NCBI RefSeq assembly: GCF_047675955.1
Contig: NC_132911.1
Span: forward strand, 80,369,208 to 80,433,207
DNA: 64,000 nt
Source: Chlorocebus sabaeus
Taxonomy: Eukaryota > Chordata > Mammalia > Primates > Cercopithecidae
Direction of reading: 5' to 3'
The position numbers and the translations under genes are program-made. The stretch's first letter is position 1. Each line of letters starts with the position of its first letter. The notes beneath the pieces are model-generated. The model did no database searches and was not told the origin of the DNA. It saw only the letters and a list, made by a program, of their open reading frames with translations. Below are positions 1 to 11,438 of this stretch, piece by piece.

Positions 1-215
1 AATGGCTATACATATATCTATAAAATGGAAATATATATTCAATATCAAACACATATAGAATATATTGAATATATAATTGAATATATATTGAATACATATA
101 TAGAATATATATTTATATATTGAAAATATATATTTAATGTACATTGAACATATACATTGAATATATATGTAGCCATATATATCATTATGACTATGTATAT
201 ATTCAATGTCAAACA
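1..215. repeat. AT-rich imperfect tandem array
   Basis: The stretch is built from variants of a short motif resembling TTGAATATATATT, with spacers of ATATAT. A related phrase (ATTCAATATCAAAC near 38-51, ATTCAATGTCAAAC near 201-214) brackets the array. It is non-coding, and the left edge may extend beyond the window. Confidence 0.8.
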
Positions 216-352
216 TTAAGATATTTTCAGGTAGTCCATTTTCTATTATCGTTTAGGTAAAATACAGTATGCTATTTTATTTGGAGTTTTTAAATGATGT
301 TTTTGAAGTTAGACAAAAATAATAATAAAAGGTTCTCCCAGGTTTAAGGTTT

Positions 353-631
353 GGCCGGGCGTGGTAGCTCACGCCTGTAATCCCAGCACTTTGGGAGGCC
401 GAGGCGGGTGGATCACGAGGTCGGGAGATCGAGACCATCCTGGCTAACACGGTGAAACCCCGTCTCTACTAAAAATACAAAAAATTAGCCGGGCGAGGTG
501 GCGGGCGCCTGTAGTCCCAGCTACTTGGAGGCTGAGGCAGGAGAATGGCGTGAACCCGGGAGGCGGAGCTTGCAGTGAGCCGAGATCGCGCCACTGCACT
601 CCAGCCTGGGCGACAGAGCGAGACTCCGTCT

Positions 632-672
<41 letters not shown>
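353..672 (+). repeat. AluY SINE with 40-bp poly(A) tail
   Basis: A complete dimeric Alu begins with GGCCGGGCGTGG and carries the A-rich linker between its arms and the right arm ending GACTCCGTCTC. AluY-like diagnostic phrases are present (GATCGAGACCATCCTGGCTA, GAATGGCGTGAACCCGGGAG). The tail is an uninterrupted run of A from 633 to 672, which together with low apparent divergence suggests a relatively young copy. I could not settle its target duplication. Short open frames across it are artefacts. Confidence 0.95.
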
Positions 673-676
<4 letters not shown>

Positions 677-899
677 ATCCAACATGTAATCTGGCTCCAT
701 CTATCTTTTCAAATTTATATTCCCATACTTTATTATCCCACTATGTTACCAACAAATTAATTCTTCCTATGGTTTAGCAAACATGCCCTACCTGCTGAAT
801 ACTTATTCAGCGCTGACTTTTATACCTTTCTACCAATGTTAAGGGGCTCATGGATCTGAAATGTCAAGAGGCATTTTACTCTAACTGCTTCAGTCGAAA
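673..899. other. Unique sequence, nothing recognised
   Basis: Ordinary AT-rich sequence without a repeat, gene or motif I can name. Confidence 0.5.
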
Positions 900-1130
900 G
901 GTTCTTTTCCTTCTGTGATCTCATTTGCAGAGTGCTTGTTTTACAATGCATTCTATTACCAGAATGTGTGCACTTGTCAGTGTCCCTAATGGATAAACAG
1001 AAGCACCATGAAAGTAGGAAGCAATCATTTCATCCAAATCTTTAATTGCTGTGTGTGCTCCAGCAGCCTGGCCTAGTATCTTCACAGAGGTTATAACCAA
1101 CAGAGTCCAATAGATGTGTGCGTGAATGGT
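900..1130 (+). repeat. Possible L2 3' end
   Basis: The order of phrases resembles the 3' end of L2: a segment like 'agggcagggat', then 'gcctagtat', then a degenerate 'caataaat...tgaatg' close (CCAATAGATGTGTGCGTGAATG). Divergence is high, so this is a tentative call. Confidence 0.35.
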
Positions 1131-1663
1131 AATGGATAGTTCAGTTCCTCTGAAGGTTAAATTCCAATCAACTTTGAATCTTTCAAGAAATAGCTACCTC
1201 GACTCAACATATAGTAATACCTATTTATAGTTTAAAATAGTCATTATATTGATCTTTAACTATATTCTTTCCAGGCTAAAGTAAAAATTAAATTCCATGT
1301 GCTTTACTTAATATTTCTATTTTATTTTCTAATTCCTTAATAATTCTTGCATTGCTTTTACTAGCCCTCAACTTCTTCAATTGTTCTCTAGGCTATGGAG
1401 TGCAGAGGGGGCCTTATGTTCTAGTGAATTAGGTCAGTGATTAATGATTTAATTCATTTTCAAGGACTTTTGAGTTTTTTCTGACTTTTGTATCTTAAAG
1501 TATTTCTCTCATATACTGGGTAACAGATGGTAGTAATTATTTTTTAACTAAAACTAAAACATTGGACACTTTATGCCAGACCCTTCTTTGATTTTTAAAA
1601 ATATTCTTCCGTGGAATATTTGGGAAACCACTAAGTTAACAGTATCCATAGAAGTTGTAATAA
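1131..1663. other. Unique AT-rich sequence
   Basis: No repeat, exon or RNA gene is recognisable here. Confidence 0.5.
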
Positions 1664-1765
1664 GAATAGCTAACACCTGAAAGTTAATTAGTATGTGCAA
1701 AGGATTTCTCAAAGAACTTTAGCTATATAAATTCAACGTAACAACTCTTTGAGAAGCTTGCCATT
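1664..1765 (-). repeat. MIR SINE, 3' half (split copy, part 1)
   Basis: The sequence reads as the reverse complement of MIR, starting with a form of 'AATAGCTAACAC', then the 'ctaagcgctttacatatatt' region (here CTCAAAGAACTTTAGCTATA). It stops at the THE1 LTR and resumes at 2157. Confidence 0.65.
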
Positions 1766-2151
1766 TAATATGGTTTAGCTCTGTGTCCCCACCCAAGTCT
1801 CATATTGACTGTAATCCCCAGTTTCAGGGGAGGGACCGGGTGGGAGGTGATTGCCTCACGGGGGCGGACTTCCCCCCTTGCTATTCTCATCGTAATGAGT
1901 CAGTTCTCACGAGATCTGGTTGTTTGAAAGGGTGTAGCGTTTTCCCCTTTACTCTCTCTTTCTTCAGCCAGCCATGTGAAGATGTGCTTGCTTTCCCTCA
2001 ACTTTCTGCCATGATTGTAGGTTTTCTGAGATGTCCCCAGAAGCAGAAGCCTATAGAGTCCACAGAAATGTGAGCCCATTAGAACTATTTTCTTTGTAAA
2101 TTACCCAATCTCAGGTATGTCTTTATAGCAGTGTGAGAACAGACTAATACA
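1766..2151 (+). repeat. Solo THE1-type MaLR LTR
   Basis: The element opens TAATATGGTTTAGCTCTGTG (THE1 consensus TGATATGGTTTGGCTGTGTC) and closes GAACAGACTAATACA, as THE1 LTRs do. In between lie the expected 'accgggtgggaggtgattg', 'ctcacgagatctgg' and 'gccatgattgtag' segments in order. At 386 bp it is about the usual LTR length. The 5-bp direct repeat CCATT flanks it exactly (1761-1765 and 2152-2156). No internal region or second LTR is present, so it is a recombined solo LTR. An open frame inside it is fortuitous. Confidence 0.93.
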
Positions 2152-2156
2152 CCATT

Positions 2157-2305
2157 ATTATTCAAATGCTCATGATGAGAAAACTGAAATATAGAGAAGT
2201 TAAAAAACACATCAAAAGTCACACAACTGCCGCATGAGGGAGCTGGAATTAACACAGGAAAAGTCCTTCAGAGCTCGTGCTCCTAACTTTTGTGCTAACC
2301 GGCAA
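2157..2305 (-). repeat. MIR SINE (split copy, part 2)
   Basis: After the LTR the MIR continues with 'ATGAGAAAACTGAAATATAGAGAAGTTAA', here in pieces matching the reverse-complement core 'gaggaaactgaggcacagagaggttaa', then AGTCACACAACTG and 'gagctggaatt'. The two pieces are in consensus order. Confidence 0.7.
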
Positions 2306-3713
2306 CTCATGTTAGATATTAAGCCGTTTTTATGCCCTGATACTAAAACAGCTGCTAAACTCCTTTAATTCTACCACATAGACATTTGATAATATTTTCC
2401 TACATTTTTTTCATATTTTCAAATCTTTGAGGTAGGGTAGAATCTAAAGTCACAGTAGATTTCAACCAGTGTCCCTAATGAACACATTTCCCTCACATCA
2501 TGTAGAATTCTCTCACTTCTGGCACTGCATGTTGATTTTTAAGATAATTCCTCTGGGAGTCCTCTCAATGTACAAGAAACAGAATTGCAGCTAGTCTGTG
2601 GAAAATCAGAAGTTTATCCTAGGGCCCTAAAATTTAGAGCACATAAGCTTTTAAAATAACAATTTAAAAATGTTACCATATCATTAGCAGAGGTCATGAA
2701 TTAAAATAGGAGCATTAGTGCCACATCAAAGATGACTGAGCAGCTCCACCTCCAATGTAAGCACAGAATATAAAGATATAATTAAGAAAAAAAAAATTAA
2801 GCTAAAAAGAAAAAATATCAGTGCTAGGAAATAAAAATAAGAAACTCACAGCCAGAGTTGTAAGTAACCAAGCTCCTATCCTTGGAGTCAAGTAGGATCG
2901 TATTAGATTTAGGCCCTAACACACAGTGATTGTTATTTTAATGGTCATGTAGGGATAAAAGAGAAAAAATCTTGAGTCTGAGGTGAGGCTGGTAGCATAA
3001 AGCTGGAACCTTTGTAGTCTGGATCCATTATCACTCTAGAAAACTAGTAGCTCAGGGAAGTAGATGGGGACCTATCTCTGCCTGGGACTCTGTACGGAAG
3101 AAAAAAATAAAGTCATTTGAAAATAAACTAAAATGCAAAGCCTATACCATACAAGTATGTGGAGTTTGAATTTATATTGTTCAAAATATGGTTATCTCAA
3201 ACTGAGAAATTAAGATAAAACTGCCATCAAAATATGAAAACTTTTCTTCATTCGGGCCTTTAGCATTAACCATCCATGTCTTATTCCAAGGGATTTAGGG
3301 TGGGAAGGGTGAATGAATCAACTCTAATAGAAAATGAATTCATAATAAAAAGAATCACAAGCTATATAATAAAATAGACTTATAATAATGAGACAAATAA
3401 TTTGAAAGATGATACTATACAAATATTAATGAAAGAAACAAAAATGCAATAGAAACCTTAATAAAATAACAGCTCACTCTGAAGAATAGAACATCTAGAA
3501 AAAAAATACTGAAATTTAAAATTCGATGATTGGTTTAAACACCATATTAAATCAGCTAAAAAGTTAATTTGTGCTGGAAGCTTTATCTGTGAAATTTACC
3601 TAGAATGACATATGAAAACTTTGAGAAAATCGAGGTTGTGAAGGAAAGAATAAGCAAACCCAATATATATTTAATAGATGGCTGAAAAGAAGTAAATATA
3701 AAAGATGTGAGAG

Positions 3714-4018
3714 GAGGCGAAGTGCAGTGGCTCACGCCTGGTATCTTAGCACTTTGGGAGGTCGAGGCGGGTGGATCACTTGAGGCTAGGCGTTCAAGAC
3801 CAGCCTGGGCAACATGGCAAAACCCCAAATCTACTAAAAATACAAAAAATTAGCCAGGTGTGGTGGCACGCCCCTGTAATCCCAGCTACTTGAGAGACTG
3901 AGTCGCAAGAATTGCTTGAACCCAGGAGGCAGATGTTTCAGTGAGCTGATATTATACCACAGCACTCCAGCTGGGTGACAGAGTGACACTGTCTCAAAAA
4001 ATAAAATAAAATAAAATA
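3714..4018 (+). repeat. AluS-like SINE
   Basis: A full dimer runs from AGGCGAAGTGCAGTGGCTCA to a TAAAA-rich tail (AAATAAAATAAAATAAAATA). The second half of the left arm (CTACTAAAAATACAAAAAAT) is S-like, while 'GATCACTTGAGG' and 'GCCTGGGCAACATGG' are J-like. CpG sites are decayed, so it is older than the copy at 353. Confidence 0.9.
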
Positions 4019-4177
4019 GAGAAAATATTCAAAGACACAAAACTTTAGATTTCCACACAGATAGAATCATACCAAACCATGTGTCAGATAAGTAAAAACA
4101 AATCTACATTCAGATATATCTAGAGAAACTGAACAAAACAAAGATACTCATCATCAATAGCAGAAGCAATAACAAAA

Positions 4178-4291
4178 AAACAGTTTTGGCATGTCATGCC
4201 AGATACCCGGGAAGCTGAGATGGGAGGATACTTTCAGCCCAGCGTTTTGAGACCAGCTTGGGCAACACAGCGAGACCCTATTTCAAAAAAA
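4178..4291 (+). repeat. Alu-related monomer (FLAM/AluJ arm)
   Basis: A single arm is seen: CCAGATACCCGGGAAGCTGA, then GAGACCAGCTTGGGCAACAC, GCGAGACCCTATTTC and a short A run. There is no second arm. It could be a FLAM or a 5'-truncated AluJ. Confidence 0.7.
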
Positions 4292-4667
4292 GGAAAGATA
4301 ATATAAAGTAAAAAGACATAATAATTTTAAACTCCCAATAGCAAATGACTACCAAATAATAACTTTACACCCAGATAGACCACCATTCAAAGTTAAAAAC
4401 GTTTTCATACAAAGGGAACAATTTTCTACTCATACCATCACTAAAATTACTAACATATGTACCTCATTAATTTAAAGGGGAAAAAACCAGAAGGGGTGGG
4501 ATGTATGATGCTATACTGAGCAAAAACCAAAGCTAAATCTAAATAAACATGGATAAAAAAGTAAAAATTGTAAAAATAAAAATCAGGTATTTTTAAAATT
4601 TAAAGAGTTGAAACTATATAACAATGAGATGAAAGATGGAATAAGAGTAGAGGTATTAAATTTATGG

Positions 4668-4758
4668 TCCTTTTGTTGCGTTCTCTGTCTTTTCACTGCT
4701 GTGTTCTCAGTACCAAGGACACAGTAGATGCTCAATAAATATCTTTTGAATAGATCAC
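4668..4758 (+). repeat. L2 3' terminal fragment
   Basis: The phrase 'gttctcagtaccaaggacacagtagatgctcaataaatatcttttgaat' matches the typical L2 end ('cccagcgcctagcacagtgcctggcacatagtaggcgctcaataaatatttgttgaat'), shown here only by its core ATGCTCAATAAATAT. Confidence 0.65.
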
Positions 4759-4959
4759 TGAGCCAAAATTCTATAGTTAAAGGTGACTATAGACAAGATC
4801 TTCAATTGCATTCCTCAGACTCTGAGCGCAGCATGCGGTTTGCTCAGGGATCATCTAGGGTGTGCCCATGCATGTGGTCTTTGTGGGCAGCTGAATTCCT
4901 AAAAGTGTGATGGCCCTTGAGGTTAATCACTCTGATCTGCCTTGAAGGGAACATGCTGC

Positions 4960-5392
4960 ACCTGCAGAATCAACTGGCGACCTCCAGCTGCTGACCGTTC
5001 TGATCCCCTATAGCTTTAACACTGGGAGCACAGCCTGCTCCCAGTCATGACTGAGCACAGCAAGTGGAGGTCCCACAGCATGGCAGGTCTGCCCAAGGCA
5101 GAACTCCTCAATTGGGAAACTTTGCTGTGGGACATCCCCACAACCTGGCCAAGCTTTTCTGAACCTCACTATAGACCCAGGCTCTTTCTACCTGATCCTT
5201 CTTCTTTCCCTCTCCTCTCAAAGGTATTTTGAGGAATATTAGACATGCTTTGAGGTCTGAGATCTCTCTCTGCCTTCTCTTTCCTCTTCCCACTCCCTTT
5301 TAGTCTTCACAGTGACGTCTACTGATAAATCTCTTTTATAACCAAGTTTGTCTTGATATCTGTGTGCCTCTAGGAGGATCCACACTGACATA
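4960..5392 (+). repeat. Possible old ERVL-type LTR
   Basis: The right end has the layout of ERVL LTR 3' ends: a pyrimidine-rich run (5240-5310), a degenerate polyadenylation signal (TGATAAATCTC near 5322), then 'gtcttgatatctgtgtgcctctaggaggatcc', compared with the usual 'gtctcagtgtctgcttcc...gaaccc'. The left boundary is uncertain and I cannot name the subfamily. Confidence 0.33.
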
Positions 5393-8130
5393 TAAGGCAG
5401 AAGGATTCCTTCTCTGGAGACCGAGGGGACCAGGATGAGGAGGATGGTCCCTTCATCTGAAAGAATAGCAGTCATGAATAAACTGGATGCACTCAGGGTG
5501 TGGACTTCCTGGGGTGGGAAACCTGTGGCACACCTCTTGCACATGCTTTATACCTTGACGTTAGCAGAGCCGAGACATCCTGATAAACAGCGAAGTTTCA
5601 GGGCTATGACTTTCTTTTGTATTCAGTCTGTGTTCTAACTTGGGAAGGTGGTTCAGGCCTAAGAACTTTAAAGTCAATTATCATTCTACTTTATGGCAAT
5701 AAGCTATATTACCTGAAAACTCTCATAGACTGACATCCTTCTCACTTTCTAAGATTATTGGAAACAGGTCAGATTTTCTGGTCTTTTCTAAACCTTGCCA
5801 TCCTTTTGGTGAAATCATATTTGTGAGTCATCCATAAATCATAGTAACATCTAAATTTCATGAACCTTACACAGTGATACAGTCATTCAGTGCTGTGGTT
5901 ACATTTGGACCATATCTCTGATACTTTCAATTCAAAGTTCCCATTTCTGAACACAACCTCTGATACCTCCAGCTTGCATCGTAACATCATTATGTCACTG
6001 AACCTGTTTTTGTCTTTTTATTACTTCTTGCCATGCGCTCTTCTGTATTCATTCTATGTATCCATTCCCTACTATCCTCACTTCCCAGTATATCCAGCCT
6101 ATATGCTATGATGGACCATTTTTATATTTTTAATTATTTATTTCCTTGAAACATACTGTAACAATCAACAGAGTAATGAAGTAACACAATGTCAGTAGAT
6201 AGAGCTACAAATATGGGATTGGGGGGGGGGAATTTTTTTCTTATTACAATGAGACCCAGCATCATAAGCATTTAGTGGATCGTAATAGTCACTGGCATAG
6301 GTCTCATCCTTTATACAAATAAATGATTATTTGTTGTTGTTCACTACTCTAAGCAATATTATTTTGTTGCATGTATATTTATATGTTGCATTTACACTTA
6401 TCTTTATTGAAAAACTATTATAAAGTGGACCATATCAAAATTTAGAGTCTAGTGAATAGTCGCATGGAAAAAAGTCTTCAAGTTGTTTCTAAGTTGTAAT
6501 TTGCTTAAATATTTTTAGGAGTTCTTTCAATTCTTGATTTTCTATCTACCGTGTGATAATATGCCCGCTTTAGTTTTAAATTTTTAACTCAATCTTTAGT
6601 AAAGACTGAATTAGTTGAAATAAATTATTGAAAAGCTCAGCTTTTTTTTTTTTTAAATCATTCTTTCTTTCACACACTTTGTTAAAGTACCAAAAGTTGT
6701 TTTGACATTTTTATAGTTTTATTTCTCTCTGGAGCATTACTAGAGCCACAAGGATTGAAAAACTGTGAGTAAAGATCTCTCTCGTACTATTTCTTATATG
6801 ACAAAGATAAGAACATTATCCAAGATAATTCAATTTTAATTTATATACATTTCTAAACTAGTTCAGAAAACATGAGAAAACCATAGAAAATGTGTGGTTA
6901 CTAAAGCTGCTCACCTTTACTTCTTTAAGGTTATTTCATCACATATAGATGCACATCATTGCTGGAGTTATTAATAAAAATCAGTTTCCTAAAGTCAAGA
7001 TAACCTAACAATGGAATGATTTTAGGTACATAAATTATCCAGAATTTATGAACTATGGAAACCAGACCTTTCTGCTCTGCCTTTTCTGGCTAATTCACAA
7101 CAAATAGAGTATCTATTGCTCTGGCTCCTTATGTCCCCCGCCTAGTCTTAAATCGCTAGCCTGGGAATTAGAAGACTATTTATTTTATACCGATGTCAGA
7201 AAATTCTATTTTTTTGATCTACAAATTATAAAGTTAGTCCAATAACTTGTATAAAGATTATTTGGTAGCACTAATATGTACATGAAAACTTTTTTATTTT
7301 ATTCGTGAAGAATCCATACATGGCAGAAAGAACTAGTAACAGTTTTAGAAATAAGAAGAAAATAACAATTTTAATATTTGTTTTGGTAACTTAGTGAATT
7401 TTTTTTTTCAAATCTTCCTTCAGTAGTGGAATTATATCCTTATTAAATAAAATAAAGCTGGGGCTCATAGTCAAAGGCAAAACTCCTTACATAAAGAAGG
7501 TTACATACACATACAAAAGAAACACTTAAAAGATCAAGTCTTATTCCAAGTTGGTTAGCCAAGAAACATGTGGAACCCAGATTCTAATTTATAAATTAAT
7601 TCATATTCTCCTTTGATTCTCATGCCCAAAATCACCTATTTTTAAAGAGGAAAAAGTATTCATTCTGTTGCATTTTCTTCACTATTTGATAGATAACTAA
7701 AATAATATATTAAATATAGATATTAAATAAAACCTGTCACTGAAATGTAGTTATTACATATGCAAAAAAAAGAAAAATAAATTCTGTTATCCCAAATAAC
7801 TGCCTCAGTGGCGTGGTGGACTGTGAATATTTTGAAGCCAAAAGAACACACAAACATTCTTTTTGCACTTCTACTACATTTTTGTTTTCAAATGCACAGA
7901 GTGAATCCCTGCTCAGAGAATCACCAGTGCAGAGTACACAAAACCCAGATGTACTTACCACATAAACCTACTCCTGACTCTGGACATGTTATTGTAGTTG
8001 CAAAATAAATAAACTCAAAGTCTCTCTGTTGCAAAAGCCTGACAGAGTCATGTCTGAAGAGCCTAAAAAATGATCACTAGACTTAAGAAAAGTGGTAGAT
8101 CATATGGTGTTTGGCTAATCTAAGTAACAA
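5393..8130. other. Unique AT-rich sequence with small homopolymers
   Basis: No gene or clear repeat is seen over 2.7 kb. There is a 10-base G run near 6221-6230 and a T run near 6643-6654. Short open frames (for example 5890-6111) are low in complexity and lack any protein family resemblance. Confidence 0.55.
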
Positions 8131-8181
8131 TGTGTGTGTGTGTGTCTGTGTGTATGTGTGTGTGCACGCACGCATGTGTGT
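8131..8181. repeat. (TG)n microsatellite, interrupted
   Basis: TG repeats carry interruptions (TCTG, TATG) and a CACGCACGCATG patch. Part of it alternates purine and pyrimidine, a Z-DNA-prone pattern. Confidence 0.9.
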
Positions 8182-8733
8182 GAAATCCTCAGAAGCAGCA
8201 ATTATAAAAGCAAAAGTTTTAAAATGCAGTTATGGGTACATGTATTTCTAGAGTAATTATGTCTTCTATGTATATGAAAATCTAAAACTTATGTGAACCA
8301 GGTTAACAATACGTTTAGTAAATTTTCAATAATTTTCTAGAGAAAAATATGTGGGAAAATTCTTGTACTTTCTATTTTGTAAGTTTAGCACGGTATATTT
8401 AAACTTCTGCTTCACCATTTTGTCACCTAAAAAATGAGACAATTATGCATTAATTTTATCTGGTACAAATTAGTTTATAAATATGTGTGGGAGCATATAC
8501 ATACACATATGTATAAATAGCCACATCATGCTTGATATGAATTACCTTTTCCCTGTTTCATAAAAATTATTCTCTCATACTATATAAAATCCACCTGGAA
8601 GGTCAGTCTGAGATTTCAGTGACCAGGTAATCTCAACAGAGTGTCACCCAGAGACAGTGAGTAACTTTGTGCCAAAAATAGCACTTGATGTCCTGCATCT
8701 GTGTCCATCAACCTTGTCCCTGGCTATTGTTAA

Positions 8734-8875
8734 CCCATTTATGCCAGAGGTTGCCATTTTTTGAACTTTTACATGAGTGAAAAAAACCAGACCTTGGTGA
8801 TAACCTTGAGCAGCAGGATATAAAAAACTCCCACATGCTCAGCGCTCCAATAATGGAACACTAGGCATAAGTGGG
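8734..8875. mobile_element. MER85-like piggyBac MITE
   Basis: The 142-bp element has inverted ends CCCATTTATGCC and GGCATAAGTGGG (11 of 12 pairing). It is preceded directly by TTAA (8730-8733), the piggyBac target. The 3' side reads TCAG, which differs from TTAA by two transitions. Length, ends and target fit MER85, a non-autonomous piggyBac family of about 140 bp. MER85 is known to be related to the PGBD3 transposase. The copy is non-coding and immobile. The subfamily name is from memory, while the structural evidence is direct. Confidence 0.78.
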
Positions 8876-9084
8876 TCAGTTCTTCCTAAACTTTACCTTA
8901 TCACTTATTTTCTTTCCGCTAAATGTGAACCTAAGTTAGTAAATGGGTAAGTTGCCATGTTTAGTGGTAGTTACAGACTTTGGATTGTTAACTAGATGTA
9001 TGGGGAGCTGGTTTTAATCAAGGAAGGGGACACATTTCATAAATATGACTGGTATTAATTTAAGCTAAAGGTTAGTAAATAATA

Positions 9085-9330
9085 CTAGTATGTGCTATGT
9101 AAATATTTGCTATATGCCATGTACTGTCATAAGTGTTCTGCCTGTATCAACTAATTTAATACCTCAACTATGAGGTAGATAATATTACCGCCATCTGAAG
9201 ATGAGGAAATAGAAGGACAGAGAGAGTAAGTAAGTTGAGTAAGGATGCCCAGCAAATAGTGAATCTTGAAATTAAACACAAGCAGACCAACTCTAGAATC
9301 CATGCCCTTAACTATACTATACTGTCTCTC
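9085..9330 (-). repeat. MIR SINE
   Basis: The reverse complement of MIR is legible: ATGTACTGTCATAAGTGTTC, then TGAGGTAGATAATATTACCG, GATGAGGAAATAGAAGGACA, AAGTAAGTTGAGTAAGGATG and a tail equivalent to 'tctgactctagaatccatgccctta'. Confidence 0.8.
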
Positions 9331-10079
9331 AAAATGAAACATCCATGGAGGTTTTCAGCATAAAAGCTTTCAGAGAAAGTTCTTGGTGGATTTATGGCTC
9401 AAAAATATTATAGTAAATTAAATTTTTGACACCCCTCGCCATCCAGTCTCCAATTCCTAGGCACCACCTTGGTCTTGACATTCTGGATGCCTCTGGACCC
9501 AAATAGGGACCAATTCAGATAGAAACAGACTGTGCCCTCCTTTACCCAAGAAACACCTGTAGCCCTAAGTGAATTCACATGTTTCCTATGATTATGGGAT
9601 TCAATTCCAGGTTTTCTCTCCTATTTATTTTTCTATAATCCATCTCAATTTTAAAAGGTAAAATGGGACTGGAAGAGAGGCAAATACTCAAATGTACAAC
9701 TAGCTTGTTATCACTGTATTTAAAGACTTAAAACTTTGCAAATTATCATTAGCATTTCCTTTTAAAGTTCTAGAGGAAAGCAATACAAACTTTGGGAAAA
9801 ATACATTAAATTTATACTGAGCAAAGTTCTCTACTCCTATGATTTGCCTAGCTATTTTATTTAAAAATATTTTGGGATACTTATAATATTTTGACATTTA
9901 CAGGTTTATTATGTGTAGTAGCTTAAAAGTAGTGTTTTCAGTAATTAATCAATTAGTTTTGGTTTTATTTGGAAAGCCATTTTGCCTAGTTCTATGTTAT
10001 ATATTTTTCTGTATCACAAATAAAGTCAAACTATCTCTTCCTATATATTATCTGAATTAATACCATATTGACATGTCAT
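9331..10079. other. Unique sequence
   Basis: No repeat is recognised with confidence. There is a moderately GC-richer patch at 9430-9560. Confidence 0.5.
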
Positions 10080-10305
10080 GACAAACATGAGACATCGTGA
10101 GGCACTGTTTCTAAAAAAAAAAAAAAAAAAGATTTTTAAATTAGGTGGGTGTGGTGAGTGCACCCTTGTGGTCCCACCTACATGGGTGGCTGAGATGGGA
10201 GGATTGCTGGAACCCAGGAAGTAGAGGCTGCACAGTGAGCCATGTTCATGCCACTGCACTCTATCCTGAGTGACAGAGTGAGATGCTGCCTCAAAACAAA
10301 CAAAA
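10080..10305 (+). repeat. 5'-truncated AluJ-like SINE
   Basis: The copy starts late in the left arm (GAGACATCGTGAGGCACTG, compared with 'gagaccctgtctctac'). It then has an A18 linker and a full right arm ending AGTGACAGAGTGAGATGCTG with an AAACAAAC tail. Divergence suggests an old copy. Confidence 0.82.
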
Positions 10306-10519
10306 TAGACCTAACCCAGCCTTTAAGATCTTTACCATATAATGGAGAAAGAGGATAAAGTGAGTATTTTGGAGTTCGAACAGCAAGTAGAAATCAGCCA
10401 TAATTCACCTATTAGGTTTGCTATGGAGAAAGGGCAAAAGCTCATAACTAACTACCAGATGATGCGGAAGGAAAAATTCTGGTTCAGGTTGCTTATTTCA
10501 GACATCTGGGAGGAACCAT

Positions 10520-10702
10520 CCCCACCTTAGAGCTTTTCCTGAGATTTAATATGGCCCCTGTGGCAAGTGCATTACAATTCGCCTTCTCCCTCCACACCCT
10601 GCTTCCTAATTCCTCACAGGAATTGTTCCCCAGATCACTTTCCAAAAAAACATCCTGCATGCATTTCTCAGTCTGTTTCCCAGGGAATCTGAACTATGAC
10701 AG
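10520..10702 (+). repeat. Possible MaLR/ERVL LTR 3' end
   Basis: The end CAGTCTGTTTCCCAGGGAAT followed by CTGAACTATGACAGAG parallels the LTR phrase 'cagggtctgcttctggggaacccgacctaagacag'. The upstream CCTCCCTGC-like pyrimidine tract also fits. It is fragmentary and unnamed. Confidence 0.35.
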
Positions 10703-10705
10703 AGG

Positions 10706-11424
10706 TATTCCTATATAAAATAATAAACACATAATGAAATAAAATATTTAGTTTTTCTGTTTGTTTCTTCACATGCATTCCAGGAAGTATTTGAAGCAGT
10801 TAGGAAATGTTGGATAAATAACTATGTCAACGACATTGATTTTAAGATTTGGAAACTGTTAGAGAGACTCAGATCAGAATTCTTTAGTCACTGTACCCTC
10901 TCTACCCCAATCTGTGCTTGCACACACATACACACCACCCTCTGTATGGCAACCAGAAATCAACCCAGTTAAAAAATCTAAAAGACAAAATTAGGTCAAA
11001 GATATAATTTTCTTTCTGACTTGGCCTTCAACTTTCCTTGCAACTATTAGCATTGAACAGTTGATGATTTAAGAGGAAATTGAGCTGCAACAAATATTTA
11101 AATGTGTGGAAATCATTATCCAAATACATTCCAAATCCATTTCATAAAATGACAAGCTTAAAATTATAGCTGTACATGGACTGAAACTTAACTCAGTGTA
11201 TGAGAATGCTATGAATTACTATGTGATACGATTATACTGTTGTTAGTAACATTGATATTGTCATTCTCTGTTTCACTTCTTAATTACTTTACAACCGAGT
11301 TCATTTACATGGCTAAAGCTTGCCAGTAGGTGGGCAAGATTCTTTTTCTAATATTAATTGTGACTATCAATTTCAAAAAGTATGATTATTCTTTAAAAAT
11401 CTGCAGGTCCAAATCCCTGGATTT
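10706..11424. other. Unique sequence
   Basis: Nothing recognised other than a short CA-rich patch at 10920-10935. Confidence 0.5.
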
Positions 11425-11438
11425 TTAAGCAAATTTTT
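11425..11438. repeat. Target-site duplication, left copy
   Basis: TTAAGCAAATTTTT lies next to the L1 3' end. Its partner TTAAGCAATTTTTT is at 13563-13576, beyond the L1 5' truncation. Read on the L1 sense strand the duplication begins A-rich, as expected after L1 endonuclease cleavage. Confidence 0.8.

Larger units (their letters stand above)
2708..4545 (+). repeat. Old HAL1/L1M segment (5' UTR and ORF1-like), interrupted
   Basis: The left part resembles the HAL1/L1M 5' region (AAGATGACTGAGCAGCTCC near 2730). Further right the order of phrases recalls L1M ORF1, with ATTTACCTAGAATGACATATG and later AACTTTACACCCAGATAGAC. An Alu (about 3714-4018) and an Alu-related monomer (4178-4291) interrupt it. 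No ORF2-like sequence follows, as expected of HAL1, which lacks ORF2. All reading frames are destroyed. Confidence 0.45.

Noticed and set aside
1783..2073. 96-residue open frame
   Set aside because: It lies wholly inside the THE1 LTR and has no similarity to a protein family. LTRs of this type are non-coding.
10342..10530. 62-residue plus-strand frame as a possible small gene
   Set aside because: No domain, no splice or promoter context, and composition like the surrounding non-coding DNA.
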